Positions 9,717-18,445 of a stretch of DNA of 64,000 bases are shown here, piece by piece; position 1 is the stretch's first letter; each line of letters starts with the position of its first letter. The stretch spans positions 620,001 to 684,000 of the forward strand of contig CAVUSJ010000004.1 in NCBI GenBank assembly GCA_963744105.1, in the 5' to 3' direction. Made by a program: the position numbers and the translations under genes. The notes beneath the pieces are model-generated. The model was not told the origin of the DNA and made no database searches. It was given only the letters and a program-made list of their open reading frames with translations. This stretch comes from DASUPK01 sp963744105. GTDB taxonomy: Bacteria; Actinomycetota; Thermoleophilia; Solirubrobacterales; 70-9.

Positions 9717-9886
9717 CTTGCAGACCTTCCCGCCGCTGGCGCGGCGAGTTTGGGTGTCACAAAATGTATGCCGACCCTCCCGCTGGGCATCGGGGTTAAG
9801 CACGGATGTCGCCGGGCCACTCGGTTGGCTGCGGCGCGGCCTGGTCTGGTAGACCGGGGCACCGCACCAACGCAAGGAGCCCACGG

Positions 9887-11287
9887 ATGACCGACCTCTT
9901 CGACTTCTATCCGTACGCCGAGCGCTACGGCGTCAACCGCGAGATCCCCGCGAGCGGGCGCTCGCGCGAGGAGATCCTGGGAGAGCTGCGCGAGATGGCG
10001 ACCGAGGAGGACGCGGCCTGGGAGGACGGCAAGTGCTCCGGCACCATGTACTGCGGGGATCGCGACCACTACGGCTTCCTGAAGGAGGCGTTCGGCCTCT
10101 TCGCGCACCAGAACGCGCTGCAGCGGGACATGTGCCCGAGCGCGACCCGGTTCGAGGGGGAGATCATCGCGATGGCGCTCGACCTGATGCACGCGGGGGA
10201 TCTCAACGGAGAGCAGCCCGCCGGAATGGTCACGTCGGGCGGCAGCGCCAGCATCGCCCAGGCGGTGCTCGCCTACCGCGAGCAGGGGCGCGAGGCGCGC
10301 GGCATCGACCGGCCCAACCTGGTGAAGCCGGAGACAGGGCATCCCGCCTTCGACAAGGCGTGTCACCTCTTCGGCGTCGAGATGCGCCGGGCCGAGATCG
10401 ATCCCGAGACCACGCTGGTTCGGCCGGAGACCGTGGCGGGACTGATCGACGAGAACACGGTGGCGATCGTCGGTTCGGCCGGGAATTACGGCTACGGGAC
10501 GATCGACCCGATCGCCGACCTGGGACAGCTGGCGCTGGAGCGGGGCGTCGGTCTGCACGTCGACGGCTGCCTCGGCGGCTACCTCCTGCCGTTCGGGGAG
10601 CAGCTCGGCCTGCCGATCCCGCCGTTCGACTTCCGGGTTCCGGGCGTCAGCAGCATCTCCGCGGACACCCACAAGTACGGCTATGGCCTGAAGGGGACCT
10701 CGACGCTTCTCTTCCGTGACCGTGAGCTGCGCAACCGCTGCTACTTCTTCATGCCGGACTGGAGCGGGGGCAAGTACTTCTCGCCCGGCATGGAGGGCTC
10801 CCGCTCCGACGGGCTGCTCGCCGCGACCTGGGCCTCGCTGGTCTCGATCGGCCGGGAGGGCTACCGCGAGTACGCGAAGCGGATCTTCGACACCTCGGCG
10901 TCCATGCAGGGGGCGGTCCGATCCCACCCCGAGCTGCGAATCATGGGCGAGCCGACCTTCCTCTTCGCCTTCACCTCGGACGTGTTCGACATCTACCACG
11001 TCAACGACGAGATGAAGCGGCGGGGCTGGCGCTTCAACGGCCTGCAGTACCCGAACGCTCTGCACATGGCGGTCACCCGCCCGCAGACGCAGCCGGGCGT
11101 CGTCGACGAGTTCGGGTCCGATCTCGACGCGGCGGTCGCCTACGCGCGGGAGAAGGGGGACGAGCCCGCGGAGTCGACCGCCGTCTACGGCGGCGTGCCC
11201 GGCGGCCTCAACGCGGATGCGGAGGAGATGATCCGCGGCGTGATGACCCAGCTGATGGACTCGCAGCAGGCAGTTCCGGCGGCGTGA
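9887..11287 (+). CDS. PLP-dependent group II decarboxylase / sphingosine-1-phosphate-lyase-like enzyme
   Basis: 466 residues. ATG 9887 has AAGGAG seven bases upstream. The PLP fold is clear: VTSGGSASIAQAVLAYREQG (phosphate-binding), GVGLHVDGCLGGY (Asp contacting the pyridine nitrogen) and SADTHKYGYGLKGTS with the Schiff-base lysine at about residue 263. The overall shape is closest to sphingosine-1-phosphate lyase and related aldehyde-lyases or glutamate/tyrosine decarboxylases. It overlaps by four bases (GTGA) with an FGGY kinase, so the two probably act in one pathway, perhaps a kinase making the phosphorylated substrate the lyase cleaves. The substrate is not determinable here. Confidence 0.88.
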   Translation: MTDLFDFYPYAERYGVNREIPASGRSREEILGELREMATEEDAAWEDGKCSGTMYCGDRDHYGFLKEAFGLFAHQNALQRDMCPSATRFEGEIIAMALDLMHAGDLNGEQPAGMVTSGGSASIAQAVLAYREQGREARGIDRPNLVKPETGHPAFDKACHLFGVEMRRAEIDPETTLVRPETVAGLIDENTVAIVGSAGNYGYGTIDPIADLGQLALERGVGLHVDGCLGGYLLPFGEQLGLPIPPFDFRVPGVSSISADTHKYGYGLKGTSTLLFRDRELRNRCYFFMPDWSGGKYFSPGMEGSRSDGLLAATWASLVSIGREGYREYAKRIFDTSASMQGAVRSHPELRIMGEPTFLFAFTSDVFDIYHVNDEMKRRGWRFNGLQYPNALHMAVTRPQTQPGVVDEFGSDLDAAVAYAREKGDEPAESTAVYGGVPGGLNADAEEMIRGVMTQLMDSQQAVPAA

Positions 11288-12822
11288 ACCGCGACGAGCG
11301 GTTCGTCCTCGCGATCGACCTGGGGAGCGGCGCCCTCAAGGTGGGCGCCGTCTCGCTGGCCGGCGAGATCGCGGCCGTCGCCCAGCGCGACTACGAGACC
11401 GAGCGGCTGCCCGGGGGCGGTGCGATCCAGGATGCCGCAGAGTGGTGGGGGATGGTCCGCGAGCTCTCCGCCTCGGTCCTGAAGGGCATCCCGGCCGAGC
11501 GGGTCGTCGCAGTTTCCTGCACTGGGCAATGGGCCAGCACCATCCCGGTGGATGAGTCAGGCGAGCCCGTCGGTCCCTGCCTGATGTGGCTCGACACCCG
11601 TGGGGCTCCCCGCACCCGCGAGGCCATCGGCGGCCCGCTGATGGGCTACTCCCCGCGCGCCCTGGCGACCTGGGTCCGCCACACCGGGGGGGTCCCCTCC
11701 CCGTTCGGAGGCGACCCGGTCAGCCACATGCTCCGACTGGAGCGGGACGAGCCCGAGATCGCCAGGGCGGCCCGCTGGTACCTGGAGCCCGTCGACTACC
11801 TGAGCATGCGCTTCACGGGGCGCGCGGCGGCCACCCACGCCTCGATGAGCGCGGCCTGGCTCACCGACAACCGGCGCCTGGACAAGCTGGAGTACGATCC
11901 GGTCCTCGTTCGCAGGCTCGGCCTCGACGCCGGCAAGCTGCCTCCCCTGGTGGAGACCGGTTCGCTGATCGGAACGGTCCTCCCGGAGGTCGCTTCGCAG
12001 CTCGGCATCAGTCCAGGGGCGCAGGTCGTCACCGGGACGCCCGACCTGCACTCCGCGGCGCTCGGCTGCGGGGCGATCGGCGAGGGCCAGGCGCACATCA
12101 CGATCAGCACCACCTCATGGATCTCGCTGCCCTTCCCGCGCAAGAAGACCGACCCGCTCCATTCGATCGCGACCGTGCCGGGCCTCGACTCGAGCAGCTA
12201 CCTGGTCGCGAACAACCACGAGGCCGCTGGGCTCTGCCTGCGCTGGCTTCGGGACAGCTTCACACTCGGCGAGCCCGGTGAGTTCGAGCAGCTGGTCGAG
12301 CTGGCGGCGAGCTCGCCTCCAGGCAGCGGCGGGGCGATCTTCACCCCCTGGCTCGCCGGGGAGCGGTCTCCCGTCGACGACCGGAACGCCCGCGGCGGCT
12401 GGCACAACCTCTCGGTCGAGACCTCCAACGCCGACCTGGTCCGCTCGGTGCTCGAGGGCGTCGCATACAACAGCCGCTGGCTGAACGAGGCCGTCGAGGG
12501 CTTCGCCAAGCGCCGACTCGATCCCCTGCGCATCTTCGGCGGCGGGGCCATACCCGACCTCTGGTGCCAGATCCACGCCGACGTGATGGATCGGACGATC
12601 GAGCGCGTCGCCGACCCGATGCACGCCAACCTCCGCGGCGCGGCGCTCTTCGCCGCCCTCGGACTCGGCGCGATCTCCCGTGGCGAGGTGCGCGAGCTCG
12701 TCCCCGTCGACCGCGTCTTCGAGCCGAACGCGTCGAACCGCAACGCGTACGACCGCCTCTTCGCGGAGTTCCCCGGCCTCTACAAGGCGCAGCGCAAGAT
12801 GTTCGCCCGGCTCAACGGCTGA
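11284..12822 (+). CDS. FGGY-family carbohydrate kinase (xylulokinase-like)
   Basis: 512 residues, ATP-dependent sugar or polyol kinase. LAIDLGSGALKVGAV is the N-terminal phosphate-1 motif. CTGQWAS, WLDTRGAPRTREA, TGTPDLHSAALGCGA and GGGAIPDLWCQIHADVMD are family landmarks of the two actin-like domains. The start is GTG 11284, overlapping the preceding PLP enzyme stop as GTGA, which implies translational coupling. Its 3' end overlaps the convergent GNAT gene by 11 bases. Xylulose, ribulose or glycerol-type substrates are possible; pairing with a phosphate-ester lyase suggests an unusual substrate, but that is inference. Confidence 0.9.
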   Translation: MNRDERFVLAIDLGSGALKVGAVSLAGEIAAVAQRDYETERLPGGGAIQDAAEWWGMVRELSASVLKGIPAERVVAVSCTGQWASTIPVDESGEPVGPCLMWLDTRGAPRTREAIGGPLMGYSPRALATWVRHTGGVPSPFGGDPVSHMLRLERDEPEIARAARWYLEPVDYLSMRFTGRAAATHASMSAAWLTDNRRLDKLEYDPVLVRRLGLDAGKLPPLVETGSLIGTVLPEVASQLGISPGAQVVTGTPDLHSAALGCGAIGEGQAHITISTTSWISLPFPRKKTDPLHSIATVPGLDSSSYLVANNHEAAGLCLRWLRDSFTLGEPGEFEQLVELAASSPPGSGGAIFTPWLAGERSPVDDRNARGGWHNLSVETSNADLVRSVLEGVAYNSRWLNEAVEGFAKRRLDPLRIFGGGAIPDLWCQIHADVMDRTIERVADPMHANLRGAALFAALGLGAISRGEVRELVPVDRVFEPNASNRNAYDRLFAEFPGLYKAQRKMFARLNG

Positions 12823-13408
12823 CGGGCTCGCGCCACATCGTCGTCACGCTGTGCAGGCCGTCAGGGGTCGTGAACAGGCTTTGTGCTTCGAAGCCAAGCC
12901 GCTCGTAGCGGCGGTTGTTGTCCGGATTGGTGGACTCGAGATAGAACGGCTGGCCGTCACGGTCGGCCTGCTCCACGATCTCGGCGAGCAGGCCCATCCC
13001 GATGCCCCCGCCGCGGCGGTCCGAGCGGGTGCCCAGGAAGCTCAGGTAGTAGAACGGCCGGTCCTGCGGGATCGCGGCCTCGAACCGCTCCATCGTCTCC
13101 AGGACCGCCGGCGCGTGGTCGCCGAGCGACTCCGCCACGAAGGGCTTGAGCCTCGCCTCGGCCTCCTCACTCAGCTCGGGCTCACCCGGAGGGGTGAAAA
13201 CCGCGACCGCCGACCCGTTCTCGTCGGTCATCCAGACCGCATCCCTGGGCATGGAGCTGTCGACGTACAGGCCGAAGACCGTGGCGTGCTGCTCCGCGCG
13301 CCTGCCCGGGTCCGGGAACATCCACGACCAGACCGGATCCGCCTGGAAGGCGTCCACGATCGTGGCGACGGCGGCATCCCGGTCGGCTTCGGTCGCGATC
13401 CTGGCCAT
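12812..13408 (-). CDS. GNAT family N-acetyltransferase
   Basis: 198 residues. The acetyl-CoA-binding core is visible as FYYLSFLGTRSDRRGGGIGM (the R-x-x-G-x-G/A loop), followed by a helix and FYLESTNPDNNRRYERLGF, the typical C-terminal GNAT strand and helix where N and Y contact the cofactor. The acceptor substrate is unknown. It is convergent with the FGGY kinase, overlapping its last 11 bases, and divergent from the giant signalling gene at 13506, leaving about 97 bases for both promoters. Confidence 0.9.
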   Translation of the reverse strand: MARIATEADRDAAVATIVDAFQADPVWSWMFPDPGRRAEQHATVFGLYVDSSMPRDAVWMTDENGSAVAVFTPPGEPELSEEAEARLKPFVAESLGDHAPAVLETMERFEAAIPQDRPFYYLSFLGTRSDRRGGGIGMGLLAEIVEQADRDGQPFYLESTNPDNNRRYERLGFEAQSLFTTPDGLHSVTTMWREPVSR

Positions 13409-13505
13409 GCGGCGACCCTAGTGCGATTCGCGGGAGCGAATCGACAAAACCTTCCGTCATCGGTCATACAAAGCGGAGGAGAGGGGGCTGGGATAATCGA
13501 AGGGC

Positions 13506-16500
13506 ATGCGGTGTTCGTCCTGCGGCAATGAGAATCGTGAGGGCGCACGATTCTGCGATTCGTGCGGCGCTGAGCTGACCGCCCAGCCGGCCGTGCCGGA
13601 ACCGCGTCCCGAGCAGCTCCCGGACGACGTACCGGCCGAGATCGCAGGCCGGTACCGGGTGAGGCGCTTCCTCGGCCAGGGCGGGCGCAAGCGCGTCTAC
13701 CTGTCCGACGACACCGCGACCGGGACCGAGGTCGCGGTCGCGCTCTTCGACACCGAGGGCGTCGGCGCCTCGATCCAGGCGCGCGCTCGCCGCGAGGCGG
13801 AGGCGATGCGCAAGCTCGGAGATCACCCCCAGGTGGTCACGGTCCTCGACACCGGGGAGGACGGCGGCAACCCCTTCATCGTCAGCGCCTACATGCCAGG
13901 CGGCGACGTCGAGGGCCTGCTCGCCGCGGCCGGGCGGCGGCTGGAGGTCGAGCGCGCCGTCGAGATCGCTGCCGACGTCACGCGCGCCCTCGAGCACGTG
14001 CACTCGCGCGGCGTCGTCCACCGCGACCTGAAGCCCGCGAACGTCTGGATCGACGACGACGGCCACGCCAGGCTCGGCGACTTCGGGCTGGCGACGACCG
14101 AGGCCCGCGCTCGGGTGAGCGGCGGGACACTGGTCGGGACCGTCGCCTACCTGCCCCCCGAGCAGGCTCTCGGTGAGGCCGCCGGCCCGAAGAGCGACCT
14201 GTACTCGCTCGGCGCGCTGCTCTACGAGATGCTCACCGGCCAGCCACCGTTCCCCGGGGACGACGCGGTCTCGATCATCTCCCAGCACCTCCACGCCGAC
14301 CCCGTGCCGCCGTCTCGCCACAACCCGAAGGTGCCCGAGGCGCTCGATCGGTCCGTGATGCTCCTGCTCGCGAAACGGCCCGAGGACCGCCCGGCCAACG
14401 CCTCGGAGGCGCGCCAGCTGATGCTCGCGGCTCTCGAGGAACAGCCCGCCGAGCGGGCCGAGGAGCGCCCGGCGAATCCGCTCGAGAGCCTCGCCGGGGG
14501 CGTCTTCGTGGGGCGCGAGCGGGAGCTCGAGCGGCTCCGCGAGGCCGTGGACGCGGCGCTCGCCGGCCGCGGCTCCCTTCAGCTGCTGGTGGGCGAGCCC
14601 GGAATCGGCAAGACCCGCGCCTCGGAGGAGCTCGCCACGTATGCCCGTGTGAGCGGCGCCCGCGTCTACTGGGGCCGCTGCCGCGAGGACGAGGGCGCGC
14701 CTGCGTACTGGCCGTGGGTCCAAGCGATCCGGGCCTACGCTCGCGATGCCGACCCGGTCGCGCTCGCCTGGCAGCTCGGTGCGGGGGCGGCCGAGGTCGC
14801 AGAGCTCGTGCCGGAGATCGCCGAGAAGCTCGACATCGAGCCGGCGAGGGGCTCGGACAGCGAGGAGGCGCGGTTCAGGCTCTTCGACTCCGTCACCAGC
14901 CTGCTGCTCGCGGCCGCGCGCGACCGCCCGATCGTGATCGTGCTCGACGACCTCCACTGGGCGGACGAGCCGTCGCTGCTGCTGCTCCGCTTCGCGGCGC
15001 GGGAGCTCACCTCGAGCGGGCTCCTCATCCTGGGCACCTACCGCGACGTGGAGCTCGGCCGCCACCACCCGCTCGCCCGGATGCTGGGCGAGATGTCGGG
15101 GATCGAGGGGAGTGGCCGAATCCCGCTCCGCGGCCTCTCGGTCGCCGCCGTCGAGCGCTACATCGAGATGACCTCCGGAGCCGCGGCTCCGCCCGGACTG
15201 GCCGAAGCGGTCCAGGAGCAGACCGACGGCAATCCGTTCTTCGTCGGCGAGGTGGTCCGGCTGCTGGCCAGCGAGGGCAGGCTGACGTCAGGCGGCAGCG
15301 CCGCCGAGCTCCAGATCCCGCAGGGGGTCCGGGAGGTCGTCGGGCGGCGACTCGACCGCCTCAGCGAGGAGACCAACGCGGCGCTGCGGGTCGCGGCGGT
15401 GCTCGGTCGTGACTTCGATCGGGAGCTGGTCTGGCGGGTGGCGCAGCAGGAGCCGCAGCAGTTGATGGAGGCGGCGGAGGAGGCGGTCGCCGAGCGGCTG
15501 GTCACCGACCTCGGGGACGGGCACTACTCGTTCGCCCACGCGCTCGTGCGGGACACGCTCTACGAGGAGCTCACGCCCCCGAAGCGCTCGGCCCTGCACG
15601 AGCGGGCCGGCCTGGCGATCGAGGAGATCTGCGGCGGGAACGTGGACGAGCGGCTGGGCGAGCTGGCCCATCATTTCCTGGAGGCCGCGCCGCGCGGGGA
15701 CCTGGCCAAGGCGATCGACTACGCCCAGCGCGCCGGCGAGCAGGACATGGAGCAGCTCGCCTACGAGGATGCGGTCGACGTGTATGGGCGCGCGCTCGAG
15801 GTGCTCGATCTGATGGACGAGCCCGACGAGGCCCTGCAGTGCAGCCTGTTGCTCTCGCTCGGCGGAGCGGAGGCGAAGTCGGCTCGCGTGGCGGACGCCC
15901 GGCACGCGTTCGAGCGGGCCGCGGAGTCGGCCCGGCGCCTCGAGGACACCGACAGCCTGGTCGGGGCGGCGATCGGCATCGCGATGATGAGCGACGCCGG
16001 GCGCCTCGACGACCAGCTGCTCGCCCTCCTCAACGAGGCGCTGGAGCGCATCGGGCCGGAGCGGACCGCTCGCCGTGCGGCCCTGCTCAGCGCCAAGTCG
16101 GCGGAGATGTACTGGGTCGACAACGATCTCGTGGAGTCGACGCAGCTGGTGAACGAAGCGATCGAGATCGCCCGCGAGGTCGATGCGCCCGCATCGCTTG
16201 CGGCCGCATTGCAGCGAAAGATCTTCCTCCCGACTGGTCCGGAGGCGCCGCGCGAGAGGGCTGCGATCGCCGAGGAGCTGCTGGAGCTCGGCTCGACGTA
16301 CGGCGACCGCGAGGCCGTCCTGCGCGGCCACGCCTATCGGTTGTGGAGCAGCCTGGAGCTGGGTGACGTAGCGGCGGTGGATCGGGATCTGACGGCCTAC
16401 GCCCAGCTCGCGGAAGAGCTGAGGATGCCGGAGCACACGTGGCACACCTATGCACTGCAGGGCATGCGCGTGTTGCTCGACGGGAAGATCGAGGAGGCCG

Positions 16501-17822
16501 AGCGGTTGGCCGGCGAGGCGAGGCGGGCAGGCGACCGAGCCGAGCAGCCGCTCGCGGAGCAGTACTACGGCATCCAGATGATCCAGATCCGGAGCATGCA
16601 GGGTCGCGCCGGCGAGCTGCTCCCCGCCGCGCGCGACCTGGCGCAGCGCTTCCCGGGCATCCCGGCGTGGCGAGGGGGTGTGATCACCCTCGCCGCTCGC
16701 TCCGGAGACGTCGAGCTGGCGCAGCGGGAGCTCGAGCGCTTCGCAGGGGACGACTTCTCCGCGATTCCCGCCGACGCGAACTGGTTCGCGGCGATGTCGC
16801 TGCTCGGCGAGGCGATCGCGCTGATCGGCGACGAGAAGCGGGCTCCTGCCGCCTACGAGGCGCTGCTCCCGTACGAGGGGATGATCATCGTGGTGGCGCG
16901 CGCCGCCGGCTGCAACGGCCCGATCGACCGCGTCCTTGGCCTGCTCGCGATCACGATGGGCCGGATGGAGGACGCCGAGCGTCATCTGGGCAATGCGGTC
17001 GAGATCGCGACGCGGATGGGCGACCGGCCCGGAATGGCGCTCTGCGGGCTCGCCCTCGCCGAGATGCTGCTCGCCCGCGACCAGTCGAACGACCGCGGGC
17101 TCGCCCAGGAGATGCTCTCGACGGTGCTCAGCACCGCGCGTGAGATGGAGGCTCGCTGGATCGTCGACCGGGCGCTCCGCGACCGCCTCGATGCCCAGGG
17201 GTTGAGCGGGGTCGACGTGACCACCTCGATCGACGAGATGGTCTCCGCGCTCGAGGAGGAACGGCCGGACATGCGGGCCCACGCCGCCCCGGACGGGACC
17301 GTCGCGATCCTGTTCAGCGACATCGAGGATTCGACGGTCCTCACCGAGAAGCTCGGCGACGCCCGCTGGCTCGAGGTGCTGCGCGAGCACAACGCGATCT
17401 TCCGGGAGCAGATCTCCCGCCACGACGGCTACGAGGTGAAGAGCCAGGGAGACGGCTTCATGCTCGCCTTCCCCGATCCCTGCGAGGCGCTCGAGTGCGC
17501 GATCGGCGTGCAGCGCGCTTTCGCGGAGCGGGAACAGGCCGGAGAGCGGGAGTCCCTGCGCGTGCGGATCGGCCTCCACACCGGCGAGGTGATCTCGGAG
17601 GAGGGCGACTACTTCGGCAAGAACGTGATCCTCGCCGCCCGGATCGCGGCCGAGGCGCTGGGCGGAGAGATCCTCGTCTCCGAGGAGCTGCGCGATGCGG
17701 CCTCGGGCGGGAACGGGAACGGCCTGCGCTTCGACCGCGGCCGCGAGCTGGAGCTCAAGGGGCTGGCCGGCATCCATCGCGTCTTCCGGGCCGATTGGGC
17801 CACCCAAGAGACGGCGGCCTGA
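13506..17822 (+). CDS. Giant signalling protein: zinc ribbon, Ser/Thr kinase-like, AAA ATPase, TPR, class III cyclase
   Basis: 1438 residues. (1) N-terminal zinc ribbon with CSSC and CDSC (residues 3-20). (2) Kinase fold about 48-310: loop GQGGRKRV at 57-64, HRDLKPAN at 172-179, DFG at 192-194. The beta-3 VAIK lysine is replaced by Ala79, while Lys62 sits inside the glycine loop, as in WNK kinases. (3) AAA/STAND ATPase with Walker A GEPGIGKT near 365 and Walker B IVIVLDDLHWAD near 478. (4) Helical TPR-like region about 650-1240. (5) Adenylate/guanylate cyclase domain from about 1265 (ILFSDIEDST, SQGDGFMLAF, VRIGLHTGEV). No membrane segment. Probably a soluble sensor making a cyclic nucleotide. 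A methyltransferase gene follows with an overlap. Confidence 0.93.
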   Translation: MRCSSCGNENREGARFCDSCGAELTAQPAVPEPRPEQLPDDVPAEIAGRYRVRRFLGQGGRKRVYLSDDTATGTEVAVALFDTEGVGASIQARARREAEAMRKLGDHPQVVTVLDTGEDGGNPFIVSAYMPGGDVEGLLAAAGRRLEVERAVEIAADVTRALEHVHSRGVVHRDLKPANVWIDDDGHARLGDFGLATTEARARVSGGTLVGTVAYLPPEQALGEAAGPKSDLYSLGALLYEMLTGQPPFPGDDAVSIISQHLHADPVPPSRHNPKVPEALDRSVMLLLAKRPEDRPANASEARQLMLAALEEQPAERAEERPANPLESLAGGVFVGRERELERLREAVDAALAGRGSLQLLVGEPGIGKTRASEELATYARVSGARVYWGRCREDEGAPAYWPWVQAIRAYARDADPVALAWQLGAGAAEVAELVPEIAEKLDIEPARGSDSEEARFRLFDSVTSLLLAAARDRPIVIVLDDLHWADEPSLLLLRFAARELTSSGLLILGTYRDVELGRHHPLARMLGEMSGIEGSGRIPLRGLSVAAVERYIEMTSGAAAPPGLAEAVQEQTDGNPFFVGEVVRLLASEGRLTSGGSAAELQIPQGVREVVGRRLDRLSEETNAALRVAAVLGRDFDRELVWRVAQQEPQQLMEAAEEAVAERLVTDLGDGHYSFAHALVRDTLYEELTPPKRSALHERAGLAIEEICGGNVDERLGELAHHFLEAAPRGDLAKAIDYAQRAGEQDMEQLAYEDAVDVYGRALEVLDLMDEPDEALQCSLLLSLGGAEAKSARVADARHAFERAAESARRLEDTDSLVGAAIGIAMMSDAGRLDDQLLALLNEALERIGPERTARRAALLSAKSAEMYWVDNDLVESTQLVNEAIEIAREVDAPASLAAALQRKIFLPTGPEAPRERAAIAEELLELGSTYGDREAVLRGHAYRLWSSLELGDVAAVDRDLTAYAQLAEELRMPEHTWHTYALQGMRVLLDGKIEEAERLAGEARRAGDRAEQPLAEQYYGIQMIQIRSMQGRAGELLPAARDLAQRFPGIPAWRGGVITLAARSGDVELAQRELERFAGDDFSAIPADANWFAAMSLLGEAIALIGDEKRAPAAYEALLPYEGMIIVVARAAGCNGPIDRVLGLLAITMGRMEDAERHLGNAVEIATRMGDRPGMALCGLALAEMLLARDQSNDRGLAQEMLSTVLSTAREMEARWIVDRALRDRLDAQGLSGVDVTTSIDEMVSALEEERPDMRAHAAPDGTVAILFSDIEDSTVLTEKLGDARWLEVLREHNAIFREQISRHDGYEVKSQGDGFMLAFPDPCEALECAIGVQRAFAEREQAGERESLRVRIGLHTGEVISEEGDYFGKNVILAARIAAEALGGEILVSEELRDAASGGNGNGLRFDRGRELELKGLAGIHRVFRADWATQETAA

Positions 17823-18418
17823 TCAACGAGTTCGTCACCCAGACGATCGAGCTGCCCAGCGGCGAGCTGAAGGTGCTCCAGCCGGCCGACGCCGCGGAGA
17901 TCCCGGACGACCATCAGGTCGAGTGGGCGCCGATCGCGCCGTACTGGTCCGTCCTCTGGCGAAGCGGTGTCGCCCTGGCGCGGGAGCTGGATCTGGAGGA
18001 TCTGACCGGCCTGCGGGTGGTCGAGCTCGGATGCGGCCTGGCCATTCCCAGCATCGCCGCCGCACGCGGCGGAGCGGAGGTGATCGCAACCGACGGCGAC
18101 ATCGACGCGCTCGCGGTGGTCAGGCGCAACGCGGAGGCGAATTCCGTCGAGCTGGAGACCGCGGCGGTCGACTGGGCCGACCCGAATGAGCTGGTCGACC
18201 GCGGCCCCTTCGACATCGCGCTCGCCTCCGATGTGCTCTACGAGCGGCCCGGGGTGGCGATGCTGCTGAACCTGCTGCCGCGCCTGGCGCCGGTCGCCTG
18301 GGTCGCCGACCCCGGCCGTCCCGCGGCCGAGGCCTTCTTCGAGCAGGCGACGAAGCGCTGGCCGATCGAGACGCGCGTGCGCGGCGTGGTGCAAGTGCAC
18401 CGGATTCTGCTGCACTGA
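17819..18418 (+). CDS. Class I SAM-dependent methyltransferase (lysine/METTL21-like)
   Basis: About 199 residues. The Rossmann motif I VVELGCGLAIPSIAAARGG, then VIATDGDIDAL and FDIALASDVLYERPGVAMLL, resemble the protein-lysine or METTL21/ETFB methyltransferase group. The conserved-looking N-terminus (INEFVTQTIELPSGELKVL) must be included, yet no ATG or GTG lies just before it. The best candidates are CTG 17819, which overlaps the previous stop as CTGA, or TTG 17795 inside the upstream gene. Its protein target is unknown; overlap with the giant kinase/cyclase gene makes that protein or a partner a possible substrate. Confidence 0.82.
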   Translation: MINEFVTQTIELPSGELKVLQPADAAEIPDDHQVEWAPIAPYWSVLWRSGVALARELDLEDLTGLRVVELGCGLAIPSIAAARGGAEVIATDGDIDALAVVRRNAEANSVELETAAVDWADPNELVDRGPFDIALASDVLYERPGVAMLLNLLPRLAPVAWVADPGRPAAEAFFEQATKRWPIETRVRGVVQVHRILLH

Positions 18419-18445
18419 GGCATACTCAGCCGGGAGGGCCGGGAC

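Noticed and set aside
8304..9890. Plus-strand open frame of 528 codons opposite the FAD oxidoreductase
   Set aside because: It starts inside the metallopeptidase and mirrors the oxidoreductase; composition typical of a shadow frame.
15288..17807. Minus-strand open frame of 839 codons inside the giant signalling gene
   Set aside because: It is antisense to well-supported TPR and cyclase domains and has the Arg/Gly/Leu-rich composition of GC-rich shadow frames with no domain motif.
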